A stretch of 64,000 nucleotides of DNA from an uncultured Clostridia bacterium (GCA_944382875.1 CALWNQ010000005.1:1-64000), one strand, 5' to 3'. Positions 54,972 to 63,225 are shown, counted from the first letter of the stretch. The notes: generated by a model from the sequence alone, not told the origin. Made by a program: numbers and translations.

Positions 54972-55331
54972 TTAGCCGACAATCTCGGTCGGAGCAGCGG
55001 GAGGGGTAACCTGATTGCATCCGGTGCAGATATCCTCTGCGGAAGCATTGTTGCAGCTGACGAAAGTATCGCCTACCGAAGCAACCGCGCCAAATTCTAC
55101 CGGCACTGCAACGCAGATATCCTGCGCCAGTGTAAAGACACACGCACCGTTGCGTTCGCCTTCACAGGTCAGCCTGCCAGGCACAACAACTGGTGCACCG
55201 CAGCATTTTGTAAAAGTAGCGCCCGTTTTGGCAAACGGAGTAACCGTTACCGGCACACAAACGGAAGCGGACTGGTATCCCACGGTGGGACAGGTCTGCT
55301 CTTCCGCAAGCAGTTGGCTGTTATCAACCAT
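54972..55331 (-). CDS. Cys-rich small protein, function unknown
   Basis: A 119-residue soluble protein with 9 cysteines, several in CC or C-x2-C arrangements (FTKCCGAPVVVPG; SCNNASAEDICTGCNQ), and hydrophobic beta-rich stretches (SVCVPVTVTPFAKTGATFT; AQDICVAVPVEFGAVASVGDTFV). The repeated CVPV/CVAVPV elements suggest two similar beta-strand units. It resembles small clostridial proteins of unknown role, perhaps of the spore coat, but this is a guess. AAAGGAG precedes the ATG at 55331. Confidence 0.7.
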   Translation of the reverse strand: MVDNSQLLAEEQTCPTVGYQSASVCVPVTVTPFAKTGATFTKCCGAPVVVPGRLTCEGERNGACVFTLAQDICVAVPVEFGAVASVGDTFVSCNNASAEDICTGCNQVTPPAAPTEIVG

Positions 55332-55462
55332 TGGAAAAACTCCTTTCAAATTGGAATAGTACATGGTATTCCAGAAAAGAGCAGCCGGTTCTGTTTTAAA
55401 AAAACAGATGAAAAATACAGCCGCGGCTTGCCCGATTAGTCAAAATTACCGATGTCTGTCAT

Positions 55463-56158
55463 TCAGCTGTTCGGATTGTTGTATTTTTTATACCCGGGAT
55501 GACGGCCGGTAACCTTATAGTAATTCTTCCGCAGATCCATTAGCTTGTCGATCTGGTTCATTGGGATTTCCTTTGCACCGCCAAGGAGATGAGCAGTCAG
55601 GCTGATTTTGGCGTATAGCTCCAAAGTTTCCATCCGATAATAGGCGGTTATCAGATCGGCGCCAACAGTCAAAGCCCCGTGGTTTTGGAGAAGCAACACA
55701 TCATGCTCCTGCAGATAAGGGGTGATTGCTTCCGGCACCTCATCGGTGGACGGCGTACCGTAGGGGGTGAGCGGAATGGAACCAATAGCAATCACTGTTT
55801 CGATCATCGAATACTCATCAAGGCTCTTGCCGGCAACCGCATATCCGGTTGCGGTTGGCGGATGCGCATGGACAACGCCGCCTACATCAGGGCGTTCCCG
55901 GTAGCAGCGCAGATGCATTTTAATCTCGGAAGAAGGCTTATAGCCCGGTGCCCCTTCGAGCACTTCACCTTTGTCGTTGATTCGAACCAGTTTGTCCGGG
56001 GTGATAAAACTTTTACTGATGCCGGTTGGAGTGGCAAGGAATGTGCCGTCTTCCAGACGAACCGATACATTTCCGTCATTGGCGGCCACCCAGCCAAGCT
56101 GCCACATTTTATGGCAGACGTCGCAAATCTGATCTTTGATCTGATTGATATCCTGCAT
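55463..56158 (-). CDS. class II aldolase/adducin family protein (fuculose-phosphate aldolase-like)
   Basis: A 231-residue zinc enzyme. GWVAANDGNVSVRL, TPTGISKSFIT, PSSEIKMHLRCYRERPDVGGVVHAHPPTATG and LLLQNHGALTVGADL supply the His/Glu metal site of the L-fuculose-1-phosphate aldolase / L-ribulose-5-phosphate 4-epimerase family. It would split a deoxy-sugar phosphate such as fuculose- or rhamnulose-phosphate into DHAP and lactaldehyde, fitting the rhamnosidase at the window start; the exact sugar is not resolved. AAAGGAG precedes the ATG at 56158. Confidence 0.88.
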   Translation of the reverse strand: MQDINQIKDQICDVCHKMWQLGWVAANDGNVSVRLEDGTFLATPTGISKSFITPDKLVRINDKGEVLEGAPGYKPSSEIKMHLRCYRERPDVGGVVHAHPPTATGYAVAGKSLDEYSMIETVIAIGSIPLTPYGTPSTDEVPEAITPYLQEHDVLLLQNHGALTVGADLITAYYRMETLELYAKISLTAHLLGGAKEIPMNQIDKLMDLRKNYYKVTGRHPGYKKYNNPNS

Positions 56159-56390
56159 GTTGAACACTCCTTTATCTTTTTGCAGAAATCGTGCTTTCTG
56201 CCCTTGCTTTCATTATAATCAATACAAATCCCCATTGTAAAGAGCTGTCATAAAAATCATGGAATTTTTCTTTCTATCCTACCAAATACACCCACTTTCA
56301 GGATTCGTTCGCCACTTTCTAAAATTTCTTCGACGATAATATGCACAAAAGAACAATATGGAAACAGGGCGATTTGTGAAGTATTCAGCC

Positions 56391-56419
56391 TTGCAAAAAC
56401 GCCCGTTTTGCTTTAAAAT
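56391..56419 (+). promoter_or_regulatory. promoter of the purE operon
   Basis: TTGCAA (56391-56396), 17 bases, TAAAAT (56414-56419). From 56159 to 56390 I see nothing beyond the aldolase upstream region. Confidence 0.7.
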
Positions 56420-56426
56420 AGAAATA

Positions 56427-56663
56427 TAGTATTTCCTTTTTGCAAGTGAGCAACAAAATCCGCTGCCGGGAAGAAGGGAGGCTTTCTGCTTTGATGAACT
56501 GCAGGATGCTGTGTCTGCACGATTTTTCCACGGGGATTTTGCACTTTTTCGGGGGTACGTACGGCCTTTTCGGGAAAAAGTCCGGCTGATGCCGGGATAT
56601 GCTGCGATTTTTTACAGAGTCGCAGCTTTTTCATTTTGAAAAGCCGGTCACGATCAACTTATA
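56427..56663 (+). promoter_or_regulatory. structured purE leader ending in a terminator
   Basis: A leader of about 250 nt. ACTTTTTC (56543-56550) can pair with GAAAAAGT (56574-56581), enclosing GGGGGTACGTACGGCC. It ends with GCTGCGA / TCGCAGC followed by CTTTTTCATTTT, an intrinsic terminator just before purE. No purine, PRPP or ZTP riboswitch consensus was recognised, so it is listed as an unclassified attenuator. Confidence 0.55.
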
Positions 56664-56677
56664 ACGGAGGAATGGAT

Positions 56678-57175
56678 ATGTCGAAAAAGGTAGCAGTCAT
56701 CATGGGAAGCGACAGTGACTGGGGTACTGTAAAAAAAGGCGTGGCTGTTTTAAAGGAATATGGGGTTGAAACCGAGGTCCACGTCATGAGCGCCCACCGC
56801 ACACCGCATGAAGCGGCGGAATTTTCCGCAAATGCCAAAAAGAACGGCTTTGGCGTAATTATTGCGGCAGCCGGTATGGCAGCTCATTTGGGCGGCGTTC
56901 TGGCGGCATACACCACCCTGCCTGTGATTGGAATCCCGATGAAATCGGCTGCGCTCGATGGCATGGACGCCCTGCTGGCTACGGTGATGATGCCCAAAGG
57001 TGTGCCAGTTGCCACTGTTGCAATCGATGGTGCCGCAAACGCCGCTTACCTTGCGCTGCAGATTCTGGCATTGTCGGACGAAGCACTGAGCGACAAGCTG
57101 GAAGCTGCCAAACAGCAGATGGCAGAAGAAGTCAGAGCCAAGGACGCAAAACTCCAGGCAGAAGTCAACGGCTGA
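56678..57175 (+). CDS. purE: N5-carboxyaminoimidazole ribonucleotide mutase
   Basis: A 165-residue class I PurE that converts N5-CAIR to CAIR. VAVIMGSDSDW is the phosphate site, SAHRTPHEAAEF holds the catalytic His, and AAGMAAHLGGVLAAYTTLPVIGIPM completes the active site. GGAGG lies 7 bases before the ATG at 56678; the ATG at 56672 is too close. First gene of purE-purF-purM-purN. Confidence 0.96.
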   Translation: MSKKVAVIMGSDSDWGTVKKGVAVLKEYGVETEVHVMSAHRTPHEAAEFSANAKKNGFGVIIAAAGMAAHLGGVLAAYTTLPVIGIPMKSAALDGMDALLATVMMPKGVPVATVAIDGAANAAYLALQILALSDEALSDKLEAAKQQMAEEVRAKDAKLQAEVNG

Positions 57176-57195
57176 TTTAAAAGGAGGAACTACAT

Positions 57196-58602
57196 TTGGG
57201 CGGTTTTTTTGGTGTCGTTTCCAAAAACGACTGTGTCATGGATTTATTCTTCGGCGTGGATTACCACTCCCATCTTGGAACACGCCGCGGCGGTATGGCC
57301 GTTTACTCGGACAAAGGGTTTGAACGCGCCATCCACAATATCGAAAATTCCCCGTTCCGGACCAAATTTGAAAAAGATGTAGAGGAAATGAGCGGCTGCC
57401 TGGGTATTGGCTGTATCAGCGACTATGAGCCGCAGCCGTTGATTGTCCGCTCCCATCTGGGCAACTACGCCATCACCACCGTTGGCCGGATCAACAACGA
57501 ACAGGAGCTGATCGACCGGGCGCTGGCGCGCGGCGGCCTGCACTTTCTGGAAATGAGCGGCGGCAAAGTCAACGCCACCGAACTGGTCGCTTCTATCATT
57601 AACGAAGGAACCGACCTTGTTTCCGGCTTGCGCCATGTGCAGGAAATGATCGACGGTTCGATGAGCATCCTGCTTCTCACCAAAGACGGCGTATACGCCG
57701 CACGGGACAAATTCGGACGGACACCGATTATTTTGGGCAGCAAAGAAGACGCGATCTGCGCATCTTTCGAGTCCTTCTCCTATCTGAACCTGGGCTACAA
57801 TCCGCTGCGGGAACTGGGACCTGGTGAAATCGTCTTTATTGACCGCGATCTGAATGTCAAGGTGGAATCCCCGCCGCGCGACAAAATGAAAATCTGCGCG
57901 TTCCTCTGGATCTATTACGGCTATCCGACCTCCTGCTACGAAGGCGTCAATGTGGAAACCATGCGCAACCGCTGCGGCCATATTATGGCGCGGCATGACC
58001 ACGCCGATGTCGACTATATTGCCGGCATCCCGGACTCCGGAACACCGCACGCCATCGGCTATGCCAACGAATCCGGCATCCCGTTTGCGCGGCCTTTCAT
58101 TAAATATACTCCCACCTGGCCCCGCAGCTTTATGCCCACCAACCAGGAGATGCGCAACCTGGTGGCGCATATGAAGCTCATCCCTGTGGAAGAGCTGATT
58201 CGGGACAAACGCCTGCTCTTCATCGATGACTCGATTGTCCGCGGTACCCAGATGGGCGGCACCGCCAAGTTCCTCTACGACAGCGGCGCCAAGGAAGTCC
58301 ACATCCGTTCCGCCTGCCCGCCCATCTTGTTCGGATGCAAATACTTAAACTTCTCCCGCTCCAGCTCGGAAATGGAGCTGATTACCCGCCGGACTATCAT
58401 GGAATTGGAAGGCGAAGGCGGGCTCGATCACCTGTTTGAATATGCGGACAGCAAAACCGAACGTTACAAAAAGATGGTGGATGCCATCGCCAAAAAACTG
58501 GATTTCACCTCTCTCGGCTATCAGACGCTGGAGGGAATGCTCGAAGCCATCGGCTTGCCGGCAGATCAAGTCTGCACCTACTGCTGGACCGGCCGCGAAT
58601 AA
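57196..58602 (+). CDS. purF: amidophosphoribosyltransferase-like PurF lacking the N-terminal nucleophile Cys
   Basis: A 468-residue protein with PurF layout: N-terminal glutaminase-like domain (GGFFGVVSKNDCVMDLFFGV; HLGTRRGGMAVY) and C-terminal phosphoribosyltransferase (PRPP loop LLFIDDSIVRGTQ), with candidate 4Fe-4S cysteines including CTYC near the end. The start is TTG at 57196, 8 bases after AAGGAGG. The residue after the initiator is Gly, so the Cys that becomes residue 1 in standard PurF is missing. The protein may use free ammonia or another glutaminase, or Cys13 may matter. Operon position (20 bases after purE) supports a purine role. Confidence 0.9.
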   Translation: MGGFFGVVSKNDCVMDLFFGVDYHSHLGTRRGGMAVYSDKGFERAIHNIENSPFRTKFEKDVEEMSGCLGIGCISDYEPQPLIVRSHLGNYAITTVGRINNEQELIDRALARGGLHFLEMSGGKVNATELVASIINEGTDLVSGLRHVQEMIDGSMSILLLTKDGVYAARDKFGRTPIILGSKEDAICASFESFSYLNLGYNPLRELGPGEIVFIDRDLNVKVESPPRDKMKICAFLWIYYGYPTSCYEGVNVETMRNRCGHIMARHDHADVDYIAGIPDSGTPHAIGYANESGIPFARPFIKYTPTWPRSFMPTNQEMRNLVAHMKLIPVEELIRDKRLLFIDDSIVRGTQMGGTAKFLYDSGAKEVHIRSACPPILFGCKYLNFSRSSSEMELITRRTIMELEGEGGLDHLFEYADSKTERYKKMVDAIAKKLDFTSLGYQTLEGMLEAIGLPADQVCTYCWTGRE

Positions 58603-58627
58603 CTGATGAATATAAAGGAGAATCACC

Positions 58628-59665
58628 ATGAAAAGTTACAGCGATACCTACAAACAGGCGGGCGTTGACGTCACCGCCGGCTACAAAGCGGTAGAACTGA
58701 TGAAAGAGCATGTTGCCCGCACGATGACCTCCTCGGTGCTGACCGGACTGGGCGGCTTTGGCGGCCTGTACGAGCTGGACACCACCAACATGACCCATCC
58801 GGTATTGGTTTCCGGCACCGACGGCGTGGGCACCAAGCTGAAAATCGCTTTCCTGATGGACAAGCATGACACCGTCGGCATCGACTGCGTCGCCATGTGC
58901 GTCAATGACATCATCTGCTGCGGCGCAAAACCCCAGTTCTTCCTGGATTACATCGCCATCGGCAAAAACTTCCCCGAAAAAGTGGCACAGATCGTTGCAG
59001 GCGTAGCGGAAGGCTGCGTCCAGGCAGGCTGTGCACTGGTCGGCGGTGAAACAGCGGAGCATCCCGGCATGATGCCCGCGGAAGAATATGACCTGGCCGG
59101 TTTCTCGGTCGGTGTGGTCGACAAAGCAAAAATTCTTGACAAAGAAACCCAGGTTCCCGGTGATGTGCTGATCGCACTCCCCTCCTCCGGTGTTCATTCC
59201 AACGGTTTCTCGCTGGTGCGTAAAGTATTCAATGTAGAAAAAGCCGATCTCCACACCTATGTGGAAAAACTCGGCGCCCCGCTCGGCGAAACCCTGCTCA
59301 CCCCCACCAAGATCTATGTCAAGCCGATGTGCGCCCTCTTCGACGCCATCCATGTGAAATCGGTCGCTCATATCACCGGCGGCGGCTTCTATGAGAATAT
59401 GCCCCGCGCTATCAAAGACGGCCTTTCCGCCAAGATCAAAAAATCCGACATCCGCATTCTCCCGATTTTCGATCTGATCCAGCAGATGGGCAAAATCCCG
59501 GAACGCGATATGTTCAACACCTTTAACATGGGCGTTGGCATGATGGTCTGTGTGGCCAAAGAAGACGCGGAAAAAGCTCTGGAAATCCTGAAAGCCAACG
59601 GCGAACCGGACGCTTACATCCTGGGCGAACTGGTCGAAAGCGACGAAGGCGTCATCCTGGAATAA
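58628..59665 (+). CDS. purM: phosphoribosylformylglycinamidine cyclo-ligase (AIR synthetase)
   Basis: The 345-residue ATP-dependent enzyme closes the imidazole ring to [46 protein letters not shown] and [14 protein letters not shown] are PurM signatures, with [12 protein letters not shown] later. AAGGAGAA precedes the ATG, 25 bases after the purF stop. Confidence 0.97.
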   Translation: MKSYSDTYKQAGVDVTAGYKAVELMKEHVARTMTSSVLTGLGGFGGLYELDTTNMTHPVLVSGTDGVGTKLKIAFLMDKHDTVGIDCVAMCVNDIICCGAKPQFFLDYIAIGKNFPEKVAQIVAGVAEGCVQAGCALVGGETAEHPGMMPAEEYDLAGFSVGVVDKAKILDKETQVPGDVLIALPSSGVHSNGFSLVRKVFNVEKADLHTYVEKLGAPLGETLLTPTKIYVKPMCALFDAIHVKSVAHITGGGFYENMPRAIKDGLSAKIKKSDIRILPIFDLIQQMGKIPERDMFNTFNMGVGMMVCVAKEDAEKALEILKANGEPDAYILGELVESDEGVILE

Positions 59666-59678
59666 CAGAGGAATTGCC

Positions 59679-60305
59679 ATGAAAAATATTGTCGTTCTGG
59701 TGTCGGGCGGCGGCACCAATTTGCAGGCGCTGATCGATGCCGAAAAACGGGGAGAAATCCCCGGCGGCAAGATCAGCTGCGTGATTTCGTCCAAACCGGG
59801 CGTTTACGCGCTGGAGCGGGCGGAAAAAGCGGGCATCCCCCACCGGGTTGTCGAGCGCAAAGCCTACCCCGACCGGGAAAGCTACTCGCAGGCAATCCTC
59901 GAAGCGCTTAACGAGGAGAACGCCGACCTCGTCATTCTGGCGGGATTTATGATTATCCTCGACGAACGCGTCCCTAAAGCTTATCCGAACCGGATTCTGA
60001 ACGTCCATCCGGCTCTGATTCCCTCCTTCTGCGGCCCCGGCTTCTATGGACTGAAAGTCCATGAAGCGGCACTCGCGGCGGGCGTCAAGCTCACCGGAGC
60101 AACCGTCCACTTTGTGAGCGAGGTCTGCGACGGCGGCCCGATCATCCTGCAGGGCGCGGTGCCGGTGAAAAACGGCGATACCCCCGAAATCCTGCAAAAA
60201 CGGGTGATGGAGGAAGTGGAATGGAAGCTCCTCCCCAAAGCGGCGGCCCTCTTCTGCGCCGGCAAAATCACCGTGGAAAATGGAATCGCAAGGGTGGAGG
60301 AATAA
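59679..60305 (+). CDS. purN: phosphoribosylglycinamide formyltransferase
   Basis: A 208-residue 10-formyl-THF-dependent enzyme making FGAR. VLVSGGGTNLQALID, LAGFMIIL, NVHPALIPSF (catalytic Asn and His) and GATVHFVSEVCDGGPII with the catalytic Asp are present. AGAGGAA precedes the ATG, 13 bases after purM. End of the first purine unit. Confidence 0.97.
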   Translation: MKNIVVLVSGGGTNLQALIDAEKRGEIPGGKISCVISSKPGVYALERAEKAGIPHRVVERKAYPDRESYSQAILEALNEENADLVILAGFMIILDERVPKAYPNRILNVHPALIPSFCGPGFYGLKVHEAALAAGVKLTGATVHFVSEVCDGGPIILQGAVPVKNGDTPEILQKRVMEEVEWKLLPKAAALFCAGKITVENGIARVEE

Positions 60306-60420
60306 CCATCCCAAAAGATTTCGCACTCTGCGGAGCGCGACCAAGGGCGCTGCCCTTTGGAATCCCGCCACCTTTTGAAAAAGGTGGACGAAAACTTTCG
60401 ATTTTTCTATCAGGTAATGT
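60306..60420. repeat. intergenic hairpin repeat region
   Basis: Contains AAGGGCGCTGCCCTT and CCACCTTTTGAAAAAGGTGG (60368-60387) hairpins followed by GGACGAAAACTTTCGATTT. The 24-base AAGGtGGACGAAAACTTTcGATTT (60381-60404) recurs with two changes at 63683-63706. Confidence 0.65.
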
Positions 60421-60445
60421 TATGCGGCGAAATGTAGCATTAATT

Positions 60446-60576
60446 TTAACGTTGTGCGGCCGCGGCGAGCAGCCCGGGCACCACTGTAAGCCGTATGGTA
60501 AAGGCGGAGAGCCTCTGACAGGGGCGTGACTTGTTCACGCCAGCCAAAACCCAACGCGGGGTATCCTGCCGCGGCG
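60446..60576 (-). repeat. dispersed intergenic repeat, copy A (minus orientation)
   Basis: Read on the minus strand it matches copy B at 62691-62797: CGCCGCGG start, the core GGCGTGAACAAGTCACGCC (B: GGCGTGAACCAGTCACGCC), a CCATACGG / CCGTATGG-like segment and a GCGGCCGCACAACGTT end (B: GCGGCCACACAGCGTT). Confidence 0.75.
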
Positions 60577-60600
60577 ACATAGCAGCCCGGGTACCGGGCC

Positions 60601-60629
60601 TTGACAAGCCCTTGATGGTTTGCTATACT
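60601..60629 (+). promoter_or_regulatory. promoter of purO-purH'
   Basis: Consensus TTGACA (60601-60606), 17 bases, TATACT (60624-60629), directly before the ZTP riboswitch. Confidence 0.85.
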
Positions 60630-60635
60630 GATATT

Positions 60636-60738
60636 GGATATGCCCGTGTGACTGACGGATTTGTGGAGTACCACAATGGAGCACGGGGACAAAACGCCGA
60701 CCGTCTGGGCAGCCTTGTATTGAGGTTGCCCATTTTTT
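60636..60738 (+). promoter_or_regulatory. ZTP (pfl) riboswitch with terminator
   Basis: The transcript has CGTGTGACTGACGG, a GTGGAGTACCAC hairpin, GGAGCACGGGG and the conserved 3' element CCGACCGTCTGGGCA, which define the ZTP/ZMP riboswitch. The GGGCAGCC end (60707-60714) also forms the 5' arm of the terminator with GGTTGCCC (60724-60731) and ATTTTTT, so ZTP/ZMP binding should block termination and turn on purO-purH' when formyl-folate is scarce. Confidence 0.88.
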
Positions 60739-60765
60739 ATTTCATATAAATTGAGGAGGATATTT

Positions 60766-61470
60766 ATGGTATCTCTGGAAAAAGAACTGCAGCAGAACAG
60801 CTACCCCGGACGCGGCATCGTCATCGGCCGCAGCCGTGACAACAAATTCGCTGTGATCGGTTACTTCATCATGGGCCGGAGTGAAAACTCCCGCAACCGC
60901 GTTTTTGTCAAAGAACCGGACGGCATCCGCACCGAAGCGTTTGATCCGGCGAAACTCACCGATCCGAGCCTGATTATCTATCATCCCGTTCGGGTTGTCG
61001 GCGACACCACCGTTGTTACCAACGGTGACCAGACCGATACCGTTGCCGATTTCCTCAAAGAGGGCAAGACCTTTGAAGAAGCGCTCCGCACCCGTACCTT
61101 TGAGCCGGACGGCCCCAACTGGACTCCCCGCATCTCCGGCATGGTGGAGAAAAACGGCGACTACCGCCTCTCCATCCTGAAGAGCGCCGACGGCGACGAG
61201 AAATCCACCCGCCGCTACTTCTTTGAATACACCGCTCCTCGTGCCGGCGAAGCACACTTCATCCACACCTACGAACACGACGGCGCCCCCATCCCCTCTT
61301 TCAAGGGCGAACCGACCGCCGTTTCTCTGGAAAATTACGCTTGCATCAACTGCTTCTCCAAGGCACTGTGGGACAATCTGAACGAGGACAACAAGGTTTC
61401 CCTCTATACCTGCTACATCAATCTGGAAACCGGCGAACGCACCGAGAAAATCTTCAACAAAAACAAATAA
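60766..61470 (+). CDS. purO: IMP cyclohydrolase, PurO-type
   Basis: A 234-residue protein that should close FAICAR to IMP. YPGRGIVIGRSRDNKFAVIGYFIMGRSENSRNR and ITDPSLIIYHPVRVVGD-like segments match the IMP_cyclohyd family first known from archaeal PurO, unrelated to the MGS-like domain of PurH. GAGGAGG precedes the ATG at 60766. It lies behind the ZTP riboswitch and 21 bases before the AICAR transformylase gene, so the two proteins replace a bifunctional PurH. Confidence 0.9.
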   Translation: MVSLEKELQQNSYPGRGIVIGRSRDNKFAVIGYFIMGRSENSRNRVFVKEPDGIRTEAFDPAKLTDPSLIIYHPVRVVGDTTVVTNGDQTDTVADFLKEGKTFEEALRTRTFEPDGPNWTPRISGMVEKNGDYRLSILKSADGDEKSTRRYFFEYTAPRAGEAHFIHTYEHDGAPIPSFKGEPTAVSLENYACINCFSKALWDNLNEDNKVSLYTCYINLETGERTEKIFNKNK

Positions 61471-61491
61471 TTCCCCGAAAGGATGGTTTTG

Positions 61492-62667
61492 ATGAACGAA
61501 CTCGAACTCAAATACGGCTGTAACCCCAACCAGAAACCCTCCCGCATCTTCATGCAGGACGGCAAGGATCTCCCCATCGAGGTTTTGAACGGCAAACCCG
61601 GGTACATCAACTTTCTCGACGCTTTTAACAGCTGGCAGCTGGTCAAGGAGCTGAAAGCGGCTACCGGCCTGCCCGCCGCAGCTTCCTTCAAGCACGTTTC
61701 TCCCGCCGGCGCCGCTGTTGCTGTCCCGATGAGCGACACCCTGAAGAAAATTTACTTCGTCGATGACCTCGAGCTCTCCCCCATCGCGACCGCCTATGCG
61801 CGTGCCCGCGGCGCTGACCGGATGAGCTCCTACGGTGACTGGGTTGCCCTCTCTGACACCTGCGACGAAGCCACCGCCACCCTGCTTGCCCGCGAAGTTT
61901 CCGACGGCATCATCGCCCCCGGCTACACCGACAAAGCGCTTGAAATCCTCAAAGGCAAACGCAAAGGCGGCTACAATGTCGTCAAAATCGATCCCGATTA
62001 CATGCCCGCCCCTGTCGAGCACAAAGACGTATTCGGCATCACCTTTGAACAGGGCCGCAACGAGCTGAAAATCGACGCAGAGATGCTCAAGGAAATGCCC
62101 ACCCAGAACAAAGTCCTCACCGAAGACGCCAAACGCGACCTCATTATCGCGCTGATTGCTCTGAAATACACCCAGTCCAACTCCGTTTGCTACGCCAAAG
62201 ACGGACAGGCGATCGGCATCGGCGCCGGCCAGCAGTCCCGCATCCACTGCACCCGTCTGGCAGGCAACAAGGCAGATATCTGGTTCCTGCGCCAGCATCC
62301 CAAGGTCCTGAATCTGCCCTTTAAGAAGGACATCCGCCGTCCCGACCGCGACAACACCATCGACGTTTATATTTCCGATGATTACATGGACGTTTTGGCC
62401 GACGGCATGTGGCAGCAGTTCTTCACCGAGTGCCCGGAACCTCTTTCCCGCGAGGAAAAACGCGCCTGGCTCGACACCCTGACCGGCGTTTCGCTCGGCT
62501 CTGATGCGTTCTTCCCGTTCGGCGACAACATTGAACGCGCCCACAAGAGCGGCGTCCAGTACATCGCACAGCCCGGCGGCTCCATCCGGGACGACAACGT
62601 CATCGAAACCTGCGACAAATATGGCATCGCGATGGCTTTTACCGGCATCCGTCTGTTCCACCACTAA
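61492..62667 (+). CDS. purH: stand-alone AICAR transformylase (PurH C-terminal domain only)
   Basis: A 391-residue AICAR formyltransferase. LKYGCNPNQKPSRI, AAASFKHVSPAGAAVAVP (Lys-His active-site pair), LIALKYTQSNSVCYAKDGQAIGIGAGQQSRIHCTRLA and DAFFPFGDNIERA are PurH signatures, but the N-terminal IMP cyclohydrolase domain is absent. GAAAGGA lies 8 bases before the ATG at 61492; the ATG at 61483 overlaps it. Paired with PurO to finish IMP synthesis. Confidence 0.95.
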   Translation: MNELELKYGCNPNQKPSRIFMQDGKDLPIEVLNGKPGYINFLDAFNSWQLVKELKAATGLPAAASFKHVSPAGAAVAVPMSDTLKKIYFVDDLELSPIATAYARARGADRMSSYGDWVALSDTCDEATATLLAREVSDGIIAPGYTDKALEILKGKRKGGYNVVKIDPDYMPAPVEHKDVFGITFEQGRNELKIDAEMLKEMPTQNKVLTEDAKRDLIIALIALKYTQSNSVCYAKDGQAIGIGAGQQSRIHCTRLAGNKADIWFLRQHPKVLNLPFKKDIRRPDRDNTIDVYISDDYMDVLADGMWQQFFTECPEPLSREEKRAWLDTLTGVSLGSDAFFPFGDNIERAHKSGVQYIAQPGGSIRDDNVIETCDKYGIAMAFTGIRLFHH

Positions 62668-62690
62668 GCGGCGCGCCGCCGCTGCCAATT

Positions 62691-62797
62691 CGCCGCGGGC
62701 GTAGTATCTCGCATCGGGCTTCGGTTGGCGTGAACCAGTCACGCCTCTGAAAAAGAAAACCCCGTATGGATATTGCGACGCGGCCACACAGCGTTGA
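62691..62797 (+). repeat. dispersed intergenic repeat, copy B (plus orientation)
   Basis: Inverted partner of the 60446-60576 copy; includes the hairpin GGCGTGAACCAGTCACGCC (about 62727-62745). The two copies bracket promoter, riboswitch, purO and purH'. The rest of 62668-62868 shows nothing else recognised apart from TTTTGACAAGCAAAACGTC-type sequence near 62817. Confidence 0.75.
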
Positions 62798-62868
62798 TTA
62801 GAGGTATACAGGACGTTTTGACAAGCAAAACGTCACGGTTCTGCTATTCCTTATGGTATACCCGATAT

Positions 62869-63150
62869 TCATCGCGGCGGAATTTCCGTTTTGACCGGAT
62901 AATCGCCGGAGTCCCACCAGGTAACCCCGATGGACAGGCCGCACCGCATCCCCTCCGCAAAGCACTGGAACGCCTGCTCATCGGAAAGGGTGTTGCAGCG
63001 GTTTAAGAAGTTCAGGAATAGTCGCCGCTGCTGCTCGCTCATTTCCCGCCGCAGGGATTCCATCAGGGCACAAGCCTGCGGGTCATCCTCTGGGAATATT
63101 CGGCGGTCGTGCGGGATACTCAAAAACAAGGTTTCCAAAGCGGTTCGCAT
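62869..63150 (-). CDS. small protein, DUF6809-like
   Basis: A 93-residue helical protein (ALETLFLSIPHDRRIFPED; SLRREMSEQQRRLFLNFLNRCNTLSDEQAFQCFAEGMRCGLSIGVTWW). The pattern of an N-terminal helix, a Glu-Gln-rich helix and an E/A-F-x2-G-x-R-x-G ending resembles the DUF6809 family, small proteins often beside phage-like XRE regulators. Function unknown. GGAG lies 8 bases before the ATG. It diverges from two XRE genes around a large palindrome. Confidence 0.65.
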   Translation of the reverse strand: MRTALETLFLSIPHDRRIFPEDDPQACALMESLRREMSEQQRRLFLNFLNRCNTLSDEQAFQCFAEGMRCGLSIGVTWWDSGDYPVKTEIPPR

Positions 63151-63169
63151 AAAATCAACTCCATTAATA

Positions 63170-63209
63170 ATTTACCTATAAGTAGATTATATTCTACTTA
63201 TAGGTAAAT
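63170..63209. promoter_or_regulatory. perfect 17-bp-arm palindrome, divergent operator
   Basis: ATTTACCTATAAGTAGA (63170-63186), spacer TTATAT, TCTACTTATAGGTAAAT (63193-63209): perfect arms. It fills the gap between the DUF6809-like gene and the first XRE gene and is placed to control both. Confidence 0.85.
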
Positions 63210-63225
63210 GTCAACAGGTATTGTT

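Noticed and set aside
57160-57195. An upstream PurF start that would restore a leading Cys
   Set aside because: Upstream codons in frame overlap the purE stop region and give no Cys-Gly start; the ribosome site fits only TTG 57196.
60742-62787. 681-residue open frame on the minus strand across purO and purH'
   Set aside because: It is exactly antisense to two well-supported genes; codon-position GC bias explains it and no homologous motif is seen.
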